The position numbers and the translations under genes are program-made. Source: Bosea sp. 29B (lineage in GTDB: Bacteria > Pseudomonadota > Alphaproteobacteria > Rhizobiales > Beijerinckiaceae). Taken from it: a stretch of 64,000 bases of DNA. The notes beneath the pieces were generated by a model. That model saw nothing but the letters and a program-made list of their open reading frames with translations, ran no database searches and was not told the DNA's origin. This document shows, piece after piece, positions 42,824 through 52,022 of this stretch. How positions within the stretch are numbered: the stretch's first letter is position 1; every line of letters starts with the position of its first letter. The stretch covers positions 2,837,937-2,901,936 of the forward strand of contig NZ_LR733817.1 of assembly GCF_902506165.1 (NCBI RefSeq), given 5' to 3'.

Positions 42824-42986
42824 GGAGGAAGCCTTTTCAAGCGATAGCAGGTAATCGCGCACGGCCAGTTGACGCTAGGGGCAGGACGCATGGTCGCGGC
42901 GAGTTAACCTGCGATGCGATCGAAGGCAAGCCCACCCCTTTTGGCGTCTTCCGGCGTGTGTCGGACGGGCAGCGGCCTGACCGGAT

Positions 42987-43706
42987 TCAACCGAATATCG
43001 CCGTACCTGTTTCGGCGCGGCGGATCGAACCATCGGCAATCCCGCGGCGAAGGCTGTCGATGAAATCCTGCACGCGGGAATAGTCGCGCACTGGTCCCAA
43101 TGCGCTCAAATCCCAATCCCACCACGCCAGTTCCAGCAGAGCGTCGCATTGGTCCTGAGGCAGCCTGTAGCGCAGGTGACGCGCGGGCACGCCCGCCACG
43201 ATGGCATAGGGTTCGACATTCCCGGTGACCACGGCACCTGCGGCGATCACCGCGCCGTGGCCGATGGTGACGCCGCCGAGGATGACCGCGCGCGTCCCGA
43301 TCCAGACGTCATGACCGATGACGACCTGCTCGTTGCGCTCGTCGCGCTCGCCGACCAGTTCGGTCACCGCAATAGCCTGATAGGGTGAGAAATCGGCCAT
43401 GCCGGCAGCGGTGCCGCTCGGATCGCTAGCGAAAGGATGCGTCGATACGAAATTGACCGGGTGATTGCCGGGATTGATGACAACGCCTTCGCCTATCGAG
43501 CAGAAGCGGCCGATGCGTGTGCGCGCGAGCTTAAGCGAACCGTTGACATAGCTGAACATGCCGATCGCGCAGTCGCCATCGACGTCGATATAGCTTGCCG
43601 TCAAGCGCGACGGCGTTTCCAGGACGAGGCGCCCCGAGGCCGTCAGGATGACGGGAAGGCCGGCCAGCCGGCGCAATCTCCTCGCGATGGACGTCAAGAT
43701 GCTCAT
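42987..43706 (-). CDS. CatB-like hexapeptide-repeat acetyltransferase
   Basis: A 239-residue left-handed beta-helix O-acetyltransferase. Hexapeptide repeats include IGRFCSIGEGVVINPG, VVIGHDVWIGTRAVILGGVT and IGHGAVIAAGAVVTGNVEPY. The active-site His is in NHPVNFVSTHPFA, and IVAGVPARHLRYRL closes the domain, as in CatB/VatD relatives. It probably acetylates a sugar of the polysaccharide or its precursor. The ATG at 43706 gives the usual short N-terminus. Confidence 0.9.
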   Translation of the reverse strand: MSILTSIARRLRRLAGLPVILTASGRLVLETPSRLTASYIDVDGDCAIGMFSYVNGSLKLARTRIGRFCSIGEGVVINPGNHPVNFVSTHPFASDPSGTAAGMADFSPYQAIAVTELVGERDERNEQVVIGHDVWIGTRAVILGGVTIGHGAVIAAGAVVTGNVEPYAIVAGVPARHLRYRLPQDQCDALLELAWWDWDLSALGPVRDYSRVQDFIDSLRRGIADGSIRRAETGTAIFG

Positions 43707-43792
43707 GGAGGCCCTTCGATGTGTGCCTTGCGACCCTGTCCGGGGCGGCTCACCGGAACAGGCAGGAAGCTGGGCGATCCGAAGAAGCGGGA

Positions 43793-44563
43793 TCAGACGG
43801 CGACAGCGTCCGGACGATCGACTTCCTGCCGGTACAGGGCGCACATCTCTCCGACATCGCCATAACCGATCAGTTCACCGCCCTTCATGAACATCGCCTT
43901 GTTGCACCATTGCCGGATGATCTCTTCCGAATGTGATGCGAGGACCAGAATCTTGGAACGCTCCACGAAGCGCTCCATGCGGTTGCGCGCCTTGGTTACG
44001 AAGGTCGCGTCGCCCGCCATCATCCATTCGTCGAGGAGCAGGATGTCGGGCTCGATGGCTGTGGCGATGGCGAAGGCCAGCCGCAGCAGCATGCCGGAGG
44101 AATAGGTCCGCGTCGGCATGTCGAGATAATCGCCGAGTTCGGTAAACTCGGCGATCTCGGGGGCGAGCGCATCGATCTCCTGGGCGGTCATGCCGAGATA
44201 GCGGCCGCGCAGACGGATGTTTTCGCGCCCGCTGATGTCGTGGTTCATGCCGAGGCTGAGGTCGAGCAGGGCCATGACCCGGCCTTCCGTATAGACCGAA
44301 CCGCGCGTCGGCTCGTAGATTTCCGCGATCGCACGAAGAAGCGTGGTCTTGCCGGCCCCGTTCGGGCCGATCAGTGCGACGCGTTCGCCCGCCACCATGT
44401 CGACGGTGATGTCCGACAGGGCGCGTACGACCGGCGCGGCGCGTGCGCCCGTCAGGATCTTGCCGCCGGTCGCGCGCGCGAGCACCGTTTTCTTGAAGGA
44501 GCGATGGCCGGCATGCATGATTGGGAATTCGATCGACAACTGGTCGAGATGCACAAGGGACAT
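43793..44563 (-). CDS. wzt: Polysaccharide export ABC transporter ATPase (Wzt/KpsT type)
   Basis: A 256-residue ATPase. Walker A is GPNGAGKTTLLRA, the signature region is TYSSGMLLRLAFAIATA and Walker B is DILLLDEWMMAGDATF. The long insertion before strand 1 of the core (HRSFKKTVLARATGG) is typical of O-antigen and capsule exporters. It stops after the ATPase core, without the C-terminal carbohydrate-binding domain of O9a-type Wzt. The Wzm-type permease gene lies three bases upstream in the same operon. Confidence 0.92.
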   Translation of the reverse strand: MSLVHLDQLSIEFPIMHAGHRSFKKTVLARATGGKILTGARAAPVVRALSDITVDMVAGERVALIGPNGAGKTTLLRAIAEIYEPTRGSVYTEGRVMALLDLSLGMNHDISGRENIRLRGRYLGMTAQEIDALAPEIAEFTELGDYLDMPTRTYSSGMLLRLAFAIATAIEPDILLLDEWMMAGDATFVTKARNRMERFVERSKILVLASHSEEIIRQWCNKAMFMKGGELIGYGDVGEMCALYRQEVDRPDAVAV

Positions 44564-44566
44564 TGG

Positions 44567-45484
44567 TCAGATCCAGTAGACAATCTGCTTACGTGCGCGC
44601 ACGAACAGCCAGGTGGTCACCGCCCCCCCGACGACCAGGCACAGCAGCGCCATCGCGGCGACCTTCCAGCTGATCAGCTCGGACAGCAATGGCGCCCGCA
44701 GCAACTGGATAAATGCGTAGAATGGGTTCAGGTCGACCACCCAGGACGGCGCATGCTGGGTCGCAGGATTCCAGATGATCGGCGTCACGAAGAAACTGAG
44801 CTGGATGATACTGCCGACGATCTGGGTGACATCGCGAAAGCGCGCGCAAACGATCGACAGGAAAAGCGCTATCCAGAACATGTTGAGGAGCAACAGGATC
44901 ACGCCGGGGAAAAACAGCAGCATATTGGCGCTTAGATGCAGATCGCAGTACCAGAATACGATAAGGTAAACAGGAATCGTATGCAGGAAAATGATGAAGT
45001 TTCGCGCGACGATCTGAAAAATGAACAACGTTCGAGGCAATTTGACCTGCTTCATCACTGAAGCGTTGTCGAGCATCGCGCGGCAGGATTCGTTGATGAC
45101 GCCCGTCAGGAAACCCCAGATCAGCAAGCCTATCGCCATGAAAGGCAGGTATTTCTTCACTTCGAGGTTGAACAGGGACGCATAGAGCGGACCGAGCCCG
45201 AAGATGAACACGCCGGAGCTGATCGTCAGCCAGAATGGCCCGATCAGCGAACCGCGATAGCGCTGGAGGATGTCGCTCCAGGCTAAGGTCATCCAGAAGG
45301 ATGTCGAGCGCAGCGACGCCGCGAGATCCGCGAGAGCCAAAGCGTTGAGCGTCGGGTAGCTGCGCCGTTCCATCACATCATGAGCCAGTTTTTCGTCTCG
45401 GCCGTCCATCAGCCGCTTGAGGCGAGCCCTCCATTTCCCGGAGCCTGAAGCCTTGTCCAGTTCGCTCGATATGCGGGCCTTCAA
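44567..45484 (-). CDS. wzm: Polysaccharide export ABC transporter permease (Wzm type)
   Basis: A 305-residue ABC-2 family permease. A cytoplasmic N-terminus of about 70 residues is followed by six helices. SDILQRYRGSLIGPFWLTIS is the conserved membrane-entry motif, and VLSLNPFYAFIQ-like VVDLNPFYAFIQLLRAPLLS is the family's C-terminal signature. With the ATPase it would flip a finished lipid-linked polysaccharide across the inner membrane. Confidence 0.92.
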   Translation of the reverse strand: MKARISSELDKASGSGKWRARLKRLMDGRDEKLAHDVMERRSYPTLNALALADLAASLRSTSFWMTLAWSDILQRYRGSLIGPFWLTISSGVFIFGLGPLYASLFNLEVKKYLPFMAIGLLIWGFLTGVINESCRAMLDNASVMKQVKLPRTLFIFQIVARNFIIFLHTIPVYLIVFWYCDLHLSANMLLFFPGVILLLLNMFWIALFLSIVCARFRDVTQIVGSIIQLSFFVTPIIWNPATQHAPSWVVDLNPFYAFIQLLRAPLLSELISWKVAAMALLCLVVGGAVTTWLFVRARKQIVYWI

Positions 45485-45540
45485 GCATGGAACGCCCGAG
45501 TCTGTCCAGAGCGGGCCGCTACGGTATGGCGGGCGCGTCC

Positions 45541-46476
45541 CTAGCTGAGCCCGTAGTCGCTGGCGAGCACCTTGCGCACGCCTTCGACGAGCGAGGTCTT
45601 GGGCTTCCAGCCGGTCTTGCCGAGGAACAGGCCGGCATCCAGCGTCTTGTACGACGCGCCCTTGAAGGTTCCTGGCGGATAGGTGATCTCAGCCTGCCAG
45701 CCAAGCGCCTCGACCACGGCTCGGGCCGACTGGTCGATCGTCACGGGGGCGTTGGACGAGCAATTCAGCATCGTATTGTCGAAAGTCGCATCGGCGGCGA
45801 AGATCGCCTCGATCTGGTCGTCAACATAGAGCAGGTCGCGCACCGTGTCGGGCTCGCCCCAGACCGTGAAAGCCGTCGCGCCGCCGCGCATCTCCTTCAC
45901 TGCCCGGTCGATCATGCCGGTCATGAAATGCGTCCGTTCGGGCGCCTTGTGATCCTGCGGGCCATAGACCGTCGCCAGGAACAGGTGGAGATAGCGAAGG
46001 CCGTATTGCGAGGCGTAGGTCTCGCTGCCGACGGCCAGCAATTGCTTGGCCAGGCCATAGCCTCGCACGCTGGGATGCATCGGCCCCGACTGGAACTCGC
46101 CTTCGACGATCGGCTTGTCGCTTTCCGGAAACGCGCAGGAGCTGCCGGTCGAGATCAGCTTGGCTTGGGGCTGATGCAGCCGCCAGGCTTCGAGGACGTT
46201 AAGATGGATGCGGGCGTTGACCGCGATCAGTTCACCCTGAATGCCGTACTGGATCTGCCCGGTGCGCTGGCGCGTGACCAGATGGAGAATCCGGGCGGCC
46301 TTCGGCGCTTCGGCGAAAACACGCTGCGAAACGGCTGGATCGCTCAAATCACCGGCATCTCGGCCGATCGCGTGAAAGGGCAGACCACGCTCGCCCATGT
46401 AACGCGCGAAATTGCGACCGAGGAAGCCGTCGCTGCCGAGAATGATGGTCAGATCATCCTTAGGATTTGAAGCCAT
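45541..46476 (-). CDS. GDP-fucose-synthase-like SDR
   Basis: A 311-residue extended SDR. GSDGFLGRNFARYM binds NADP, YGLAK holds the catalytic Tyr and Lys, and ISTGSSCAFPESDKPI resembles the Ser-Ser-Cys of GDP-L-fucose synthase, where Cys acts in 3,5-epimerisation. HFMTGMIDR provides the matching His. It may epimerise and reduce a GDP-4-keto-6-deoxy sugar. It overlaps the next gene by 17 bases, so the two are coupled. Confidence 0.85.
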   Translation of the reverse strand: MASNPKDDLTIILGSDGFLGRNFARYMGERGLPFHAIGRDAGDLSDPAVSQRVFAEAPKAARILHLVTRQRTGQIQYGIQGELIAVNARIHLNVLEAWRLHQPQAKLISTGSSCAFPESDKPIVEGEFQSGPMHPSVRGYGLAKQLLAVGSETYASQYGLRYLHLFLATVYGPQDHKAPERTHFMTGMIDRAVKEMRGGATAFTVWGEPDTVRDLLYVDDQIEAIFAADATFDNTMLNCSSNAPVTIDQSARAVVEALGWQAEITYPPGTFKGASYKTLDAGLFLGKTGWKPKTSLVEGVRKVLASDYGLS

Positions 46477-47416
46477 GGCGCAGCCACTCCTCGCGATACC
46501 ATTCCACGGTCGGCTTCATGCCCGCCTCAAGATTGGTGAACTCCAGCCCGAGGGCGTTCCGGACGCGCTGTGACGTCGAGATCCGCTTGGCGGGGCCGAA
46601 GGCGCCTGGTGCCCCGGCCTCGATCGGCTTCGTGGAGCCCGCGACCCTCAGTACTGTCTCGGCCAGCGTCTGCAGGGTCGTCGTGGCGCCGGTGCAGAGA
46701 TTGTAGGTCTCGTTGCGCCCTCGCCAGGCCAGGGACCGTACGAAGGCCTCGGCTACGTCGCCGGCATAGATGAAGTCGCGCTCGACCGTGGGGGCCCCCT
46801 TGATCGCGAAGACCGGATCGTCGTTCAGCGCCCTCATCACGAAGGCCGGCGCGACATGGGCCTTGGTCAGCGTCACGCTGTCGTAGGCGCCATATGGGTT
46901 CGAGAGGCGGAAGACGACACTGTTGACGCCGAAGCGCTGCGCATAGAGACCTGCGATGATCTCCGCCCAGCGCTTCGACCAGGCGTAGAACGCCTCGTTG
47001 GCATTGGGGCCGGCATTCAGGTCGATGGGAACCGCGTCGTCCATGACCGCCAGGCCGGCCTCGTAGACGGCGACCGAGCTGGCGAGGCGAACTTCACGAA
47101 TCTTCCGCTCGGCGCAGAAATGGTAGACGCGCGTATTCAGCTCGACATTGTTCAGGACGATGTCGCTCTGGGCCAGATCGAAACGGCTCGAATCGTAACG
47201 GAACGCGCCGAGATGGATCACGATCGTGTCTGCCGGCAGTTCCGGCAGCGAAGACAGTTCCGCGAGCGGGACGACACGGCTGCAGCCGGGAACCGAGCGC
47301 GATTGCCCGGTCACTCCGATCAGCGTTTCGACGCGGCCGGCGAGTGCCTGGGCGACATGGCGGCCGACGAAGCCGCTCGCGCCGAACAGCACGACGGCGG
47401 CAGGCAGGGTGCTCAT
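46460..47416 (-). CDS. NAD-dependent sugar epimerase/dehydratase
   Basis: A 318-residue extended SDR. FGASGFVGRHVAQAL binds the cofactor; ASSVAVYEAG and YAWSKRWAEII carry Ser, Tyr and Lys of the active site; RLSNPYGAYDSVTL and ERDFIYAGDVAEAF are typical substrate-side blocks. The exact sugar is unknown. Its start overlaps the C-methyltransferase stop by four bases, consistent with consecutive steps on one nucleotide sugar. Confidence 0.88.
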   Translation of the reverse strand: MSTLPAAVVLFGASGFVGRHVAQALAGRVETLIGVTGQSRSVPGCSRVVPLAELSSLPELPADTIVIHLGAFRYDSSRFDLAQSDIVLNNVELNTRVYHFCAERKIREVRLASSVAVYEAGLAVMDDAVPIDLNAGPNANEAFYAWSKRWAEIIAGLYAQRFGVNSVVFRLSNPYGAYDSVTLTKAHVAPAFVMRALNDDPVFAIKGAPTVERDFIYAGDVAEAFVRSLAWRGRNETYNLCTGATTTLQTLAETVLRVAGSTKPIEAGAPGAFGPAKRISTSQRVRNALGLEFTNLEAGMKPTVEWYREEWLRHGFKS

Positions 47417-48669
47417 GACGCCGCTTGGTTTTTCAGAGCGCCCTTGCCGATCACCTGCAGCTTCGGCACGGGGACGATAAACTCGCCGCCGCCTGCGAAA
47501 TAGGCCTGCTCCTTGGCGATGAACTCCGACAGGAAGTTCCAGGCGAGCACCAGATACGCATCCGGCCGCTTCTCGTCCTCGGCGATGATCGGGATGCGCG
47601 ATCCCGGCATCATGTAGCCGACCTTCATCGGGTTCTTCTCGGTCGCCTGCTGCACAAGCTCAGGGCCGATGCCGAAGCTGTTGACCAGGGTCGCGCCCTT
47701 GGCCGGCGCGCCATAGGCGTAGACGCTCTTGCCTTCGGCCTTGTAGCGCTGAAGCAGGGCGACGAGTTCGTCGCGCAGCTTCCAGACATTGTTCGCGAAG
47801 GCCTCGTAGGTCTCGAACTCGCCGAACTTCTTGGCCGCCTCGTCGGCGCGCATGGCCATGACCGAATTGCCGATCGGACGCTTGCCCTTCGGCGCGACAT
47901 GGATTTCCAGCGAGCCGCCATGGATGTCGACGACGCCCGCCTCGAAGACTTCGAGCCCGTGCTGAGCGAAGAGTGCCTCGATGGATTTGAGCGTGTAATA
48001 GACGAGATGCTCGTGATAGACCTGATCGAAGGCGAGGTTCTCCAGCATGCCGCCGAGATAGATCGCCTGCACAACGAAGACGCCATCGTCGGTGAGAAGC
48101 TTCTTCACGCCCTTGATGACGCTGTGCAGCTCCTCGAGATGGAAGAACACGCCGGCGGCGGTGACGAGCGACGCCTTGCCCTCCTTCGCCACGATCTCCT
48201 CGGCCGTGGTCTCGTTGAAGAACCGGGCCCAGGTTGGCACCCCGCGCTTCAGCGCCAGCTCGACGACATTGGCGGCCGGGTCGATGCCGAGCACGCGCAG
48301 CCCCAGCGGCTGGTATTGGGCGAGCCAGGAACCATCATTGGAGCCGATGTCGACGACCAGTTCGCCGGGCTTCAGCCCATATGTCGCCGTCAGCCGCTCG
48401 GCCGTCTCCTTGAAATGCGCGACCAGCGTCTTGGTCGTGCCAGAGACATAAGGATAGTCGGTGAACATGCTCTCCTTGGGGATCGTATGGTCGATCTGAA
48501 CAAGGGTGCAGGCCCGGCAGAAGCCGACCCGAAGCGGATAATAGGGCTCGCGCTGGCCGGCGAGCGCCGGCGGGATCAGGCGATTGCAATGCGGCTGGTC
48601 ACCGAGATCCAGAAACATCTCGACATCGGTCGAACCACAACTGCGGCAGGCGATTCCTAGTTTCGTCAT
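47413..48669 (-). CDS. Sugar C-methyltransferase (TylC3/NovU-like)
   Basis: A 418-residue protein of the three-part C-methyltransferase family. The N-terminal zinc module has CRSCGST and a later FCRAC (Methyltransf_13). The SAM domain at about 80-200 has VVDIGSNDGSWLAQY. The C-terminal part (Methyltransf_14) has VYAYGAPAKGATLVN. Characterised members add a methyl to carbon 3 of 4-keto-6-deoxy nucleotide sugars, giving branched sugars. The start at 48669 (MTKLGIACRSC) is preferred over one six codons upstream. It leads into two SDR genes, fitting C-methylation followed by reduction. Confidence 0.88.
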   Translation of the reverse strand: MTKLGIACRSCGSTDVEMFLDLGDQPHCNRLIPPALAGQREPYYPLRVGFCRACTLVQIDHTIPKESMFTDYPYVSGTTKTLVAHFKETAERLTATYGLKPGELVVDIGSNDGSWLAQYQPLGLRVLGIDPAANVVELALKRGVPTWARFFNETTAEEIVAKEGKASLVTAAGVFFHLEELHSVIKGVKKLLTDDGVFVVQAIYLGGMLENLAFDQVYHEHLVYYTLKSIEALFAQHGLEVFEAGVVDIHGGSLEIHVAPKGKRPIGNSVMAMRADEAAKKFGEFETYEAFANNVWKLRDELVALLQRYKAEGKSVYAYGAPAKGATLVNSFGIGPELVQQATEKNPMKVGYMMPGSRIPIIAEDEKRPDAYLVLAWNFLSEFIAKEQAYFAGGGEFIVPVPKLQVIGKGALKNQAAS

Positions 48670-48727
48670 CGGTCTAGCTTCATCCATTCATGCGATTCAT
48701 ACCGTTCCGCTCTGTCTTCGAGCGAAA

Positions 48728-51700
48728 TCAGGTGCTCCACGACCACCAATGCTGCTCGTGGCGGTTATCGTTGAAGATGTCGTAGTGCGGGGTCTGGGCA
48801 AGGCCAAGCGCGGCACGGTCTTCGCCCTGCCATCCCTTTGCGTCGAGCAGAGTGCGCAGCGTACCCCATTGGCGAATGCGCCGGCGTAGTTGCAAGTCGA
48901 GCGCATCGACCCCCTCCACGGCGGAGAGCAAGCGGCCGCTGGCATGCTGCGCCGCGCGGGCGAAATCCGGGGTCTCGCCGCGCCGCTGCAGATAGGCGGC
49001 CGTCGCCGAGGCGAGATCGAAATCGGTGCTGTAATGCCCGCAGAACGATTTGCGATAGCTCAGGGACTGGCGGAAAAGGTCCACGGCCTCCGCCACCGGA
49101 TGTGCGTCGTAGCTATAGGCGACGCCAGCCTCTGTGCGGTGCAGGTACCAGGCGCGGAGATCCTCGATCTCGGCGCGCGGGTTCTGCGTGGTCCGCTCTT
49201 CCGGGTAGTTGTTGAAGACCCCGAGACGCTTCGGCACGTGAAGCGTCTTGATATGGGTCAGCAGCCGTCCCTTGAACTCGGTGTCGCCGGCAGCCCGGAA
49301 ATTCTCGTCATAATAGCCGAAGCGGTCGTGGATGCTCTTGCGATAGAGCCCGGCGACCCAGCTGAGATAGCAGGTCTCGAGCCTGATCAGGGCGGGATTG
49401 AAGCCGGTCCGATCATAGACCATCACGTCATGGTCGAAGACGCCGGCCTTGTCGACTTCGGTCACGATCGAATCCGCCATGGCCCAGTCGACTTGCGGAT
49501 TGGCGTCCAGCGCCTTGGCCAATTCGGCAAGGCAATCTGGATGCATGCCCTCGTCGGCGCCAAGGAAGGTGAGATAGGGAGCACGCGCCAGCTTGATGCC
49601 GCGGTTCCAGGCGGCCTGGATGGTCTCGCGCGCGGCCGAGCGGGCAAAGACGATCGGGAGCGCGCTCTGAGCCGCATAGGCCTTGAAGACGTCGTATTCC
49701 CGCGTCGGCGAGTTGCTGTCGACCAGCACGACCTCGACGCGGCCCTCTCGGGCGTAGGACTGGGCCGCGATATTGTCCAGCAGCGTCCGTAGCTTGGTCT
49801 CCGCATTGTAGAGCGAGACGATGACCGAAACGCGCGGGGCGCCGTCAGCCGGCCGGAGGTCGTCGAGGATGGCCAGCGGCAGATCTGGCTTGGAGAGATT
49901 GCGGCGGTATTGCTCGTCCAGAAGCGCACGCGAACGCTCGAAGACGTCGTCTCCGGGCGCGAACATCGCCTCCGCAGCTTCGGCCTCGCGCAGATAGCCG
50001 GCGCTGCGCAGTGCTCCGGTCACGAAGTCCAGATCACCGAACTTGTCGCCCCCCATCCAGCGCATGGCGCGCAAGCAGTAGGTCGCGGCGATGACGTCGT
50101 TGTCGCGCTTCCGCTCGAGCCGGGCCATGTCGCGGAAGACCTGGACGCGCGCGACCCGGATATGGCCGAGTTCGGCCGAGACCCGTTCGAGCTTGTGCGT
50201 GACTTCCTTCTGGGATCGTTCGGGAAGCGTCAGCAGCTGGGCGCGCGTCGCGTCGACGGCGGCCGCCGACCGAATCTGCGCGACGCTCGACTGCTCGAGA
50301 CCGCGATGCTTGACCAGGTTGTTGCTCAAAACCTTGTACACGGGCCGCAGCGACGGCCGCCAATGCCTGGCCTCCCGCAGCGCGCCCTTGACGGTCCGCA
50401 GCTGGGCCTTGACCTTGCGCAAGCTCGCCTTGGCATCGGGCGACAGATTTCGACCCACTGCGCGCTTCGTCCGATAGACGACCCCGTTCTCGTTGGGCCG
50501 GCGCGGCTTGTTGAAGCTGTCGAAGCGATGACGGATTTCGGCGGCACTCTGGATCGCGGACTGATCACGTGGGCCAAACGGCTCATACATCGCGGCAAGA
50601 TCGGCGGTGTCGACTTTCGACGGGGCCCTGCCCAGGGAGGCGACGATCCGTTCGCGCAAGCCGTCGTAGTCGTCCAGGCCCGCGCGAATGCGCGCCGCCG
50701 CGGAACGGCTGCAATCGATGTCGATCACCAGTTCGGAGAGGGCCGGATGGTGCTTGCCGAGCCACTGGGCGACACCCGCGCGACCCGAAACGAATGCCGG
50801 GCAGCCGAGGCGCAGGGCTTCCAGCGCGACCAGGTTGAACTGGTCGTAGCGGGACGGCAGCACCACGACGCTTCGACCGAGGAACAGTTGCGTCAAATCG
50901 GCTGGAGTTCTGTGCTGTTCATAGTCGAGATCGATCTGGCGCAGCCGCTTCATCATGTCGAGCGTCGGCTGCGAGCCGATGCCGCTGCCGCCGGTCGACT
51001 CCGATCCGATCACCATCGCCTTGTTGAACGAAGCCGGATCCAGGCACCAGACGATGTCAGCGAAGAGATCCGGCCCCTTGCGGCGCTCGCGGCGGCCGAT
51101 GAATGCGACATCCGGCCGCCTGCCATTGCGTGGAGCCATGACCGGCGCCAGCCCGCCCGTGATGTGAAGCGGATCGATCAGGCGCGATTCGATGCCGGAC
51201 CGGCCACGCCATTCTTCCGCGTAAGCTTCGCTCAGCGCATAGCGGACATCGGCACTGCGGAACTGGAGATGCTCGCTCGCCCGCAGTTCGGCCTGCCTGC
51301 GGCTCGAAATGGAGCCATGCGGCCAGATATCGGCCAAGGCGCTGGAGATCGTTCCATGCAAGGCCAGCGCGTGAACCCCGACCCGGATGCCCTGCGCCTC
51401 CAGCGCCCCGCGGATGAACAGCCCGACCGTGTCGTAGTCGGGCGTGTCGACGACATCGAAAGCGGTGTCTCCCAGGCTACGCTGGACGGAGGAAGCGAAA
51501 TGCCACGCGTTGAGATAGCTCTGATAGAAGTGCTTAACTTCCGCCGGAAGCAGATTCGTGTTGCCCACATAGAACTGCTCGTAACGTATCCCGATCGCAT
51601 TGGCCGGGCGCGGCGCGTCGGCGGACTCACGTCTCAAAAAATAGAAGTATGTATTGTCCGGACGCTGCTCGATCAGCTTGCGGTAAGCCGACTGACCACC

Positions 51701-51817
51701 GCCGACGGTGTCGTACAGGTCGCTTTCGACGATGAGCACGCGCTGACCACGCCCTGACAACGTCTGGAACGCTGGCGTGACCGCCTGACCAACCTCGACT
51801 GTCTCGCGCCTTGTCAT
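48728..51817 (-). CDS. Two-domain glycosyltransferase (GT4 + GT2)
   Basis: A 1029-residue protein. About residues 25-430 form a GT-B glycosyltransferase of family 4 type: VLIVESDLYDTVGGGQSAYR, a donor domain with VAFIGRRERRKGPDLF and VVVLPSRYDQFNLVALEALR. A basic helical linker follows. From about 660 a GT-A family 2 domain starts, RVSVIVSLYNAETKLRTLL, with DSNSPTREYD and TFLGADEGMHPDCLAEL. It could add two linkages in turn during chain growth. The ATG at 51817 is preferred to one 61 codons upstream. Confidence 0.88.
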   Translation of the reverse strand: MTRRETVEVGQAVTPAFQTLSGRGQRVLIVESDLYDTVGGGQSAYRKLIEQRPDNTYFYFLRRESADAPRPANAIGIRYEQFYVGNTNLLPAEVKHFYQSYLNAWHFASSVQRSLGDTAFDVVDTPDYDTVGLFIRGALEAQGIRVGVHALALHGTISSALADIWPHGSISSRRQAELRASEHLQFRSADVRYALSEAYAEEWRGRSGIESRLIDPLHITGGLAPVMAPRNGRRPDVAFIGRRERRKGPDLFADIVWCLDPASFNKAMVIGSESTGGSGIGSQPTLDMMKRLRQIDLDYEQHRTPADLTQLFLGRSVVVLPSRYDQFNLVALEALRLGCPAFVSGRAGVAQWLGKHHPALSELVIDIDCSRSAAARIRAGLDDYDGLRERIVASLGRAPSKVDTADLAAMYEPFGPRDQSAIQSAAEIRHRFDSFNKPRRPNENGVVYRTKRAVGRNLSPDAKASLRKVKAQLRTVKGALREARHWRPSLRPVYKVLSNNLVKHRGLEQSSVAQIRSAAAVDATRAQLLTLPERSQKEVTHKLERVSAELGHIRVARVQVFRDMARLERKRDNDVIAATYCLRAMRWMGGDKFGDLDFVTGALRSAGYLREAEAAEAMFAPGDDVFERSRALLDEQYRRNLSKPDLPLAILDDLRPADGAPRVSVIVSLYNAETKLRTLLDNIAAQSYAREGRVEVVLVDSNSPTREYDVFKAYAAQSALPIVFARSAARETIQAAWNRGIKLARAPYLTFLGADEGMHPDCLAELAKALDANPQVDWAMADSIVTEVDKAGVFDHDVMVYDRTGFNPALIRLETCYLSWVAGLYRKSIHDRFGYYDENFRAAGDTEFKGRLLTHIKTLHVPKRLGVFNNYPEERTTQNPRAEIEDLRAWYLHRTEAGVAYSYDAHPVAEAVDLFRQSLSYRKSFCGHYSTDFDLASATAAYLQRRGETPDFARAAQHASGRLLSAVEGVDALDLQLRRRIRQWGTLRTLLDAKGWQGEDRAALGLAQTPHYDIFNDNRHEQHWWSWST

Positions 51818-52022
51818 TCCGCTCGCTTCACTTTTTACAGCATTGGGCAGGCATGCCGGGGCAGGCTGAGTGACATCGGACGGCGCCGGCAGCCCCATTC
51901 CGGACGCCGGGCCTTGTGACGCGCCTCTCGCGACATTGCAAGCCCGGCCGTCGACGGATGAGATGCCGGCCAAACTCGCCGCGGCCGCCATGCACGGCAT
52001 GGCTCGACCCGGCGGGCAGCGG

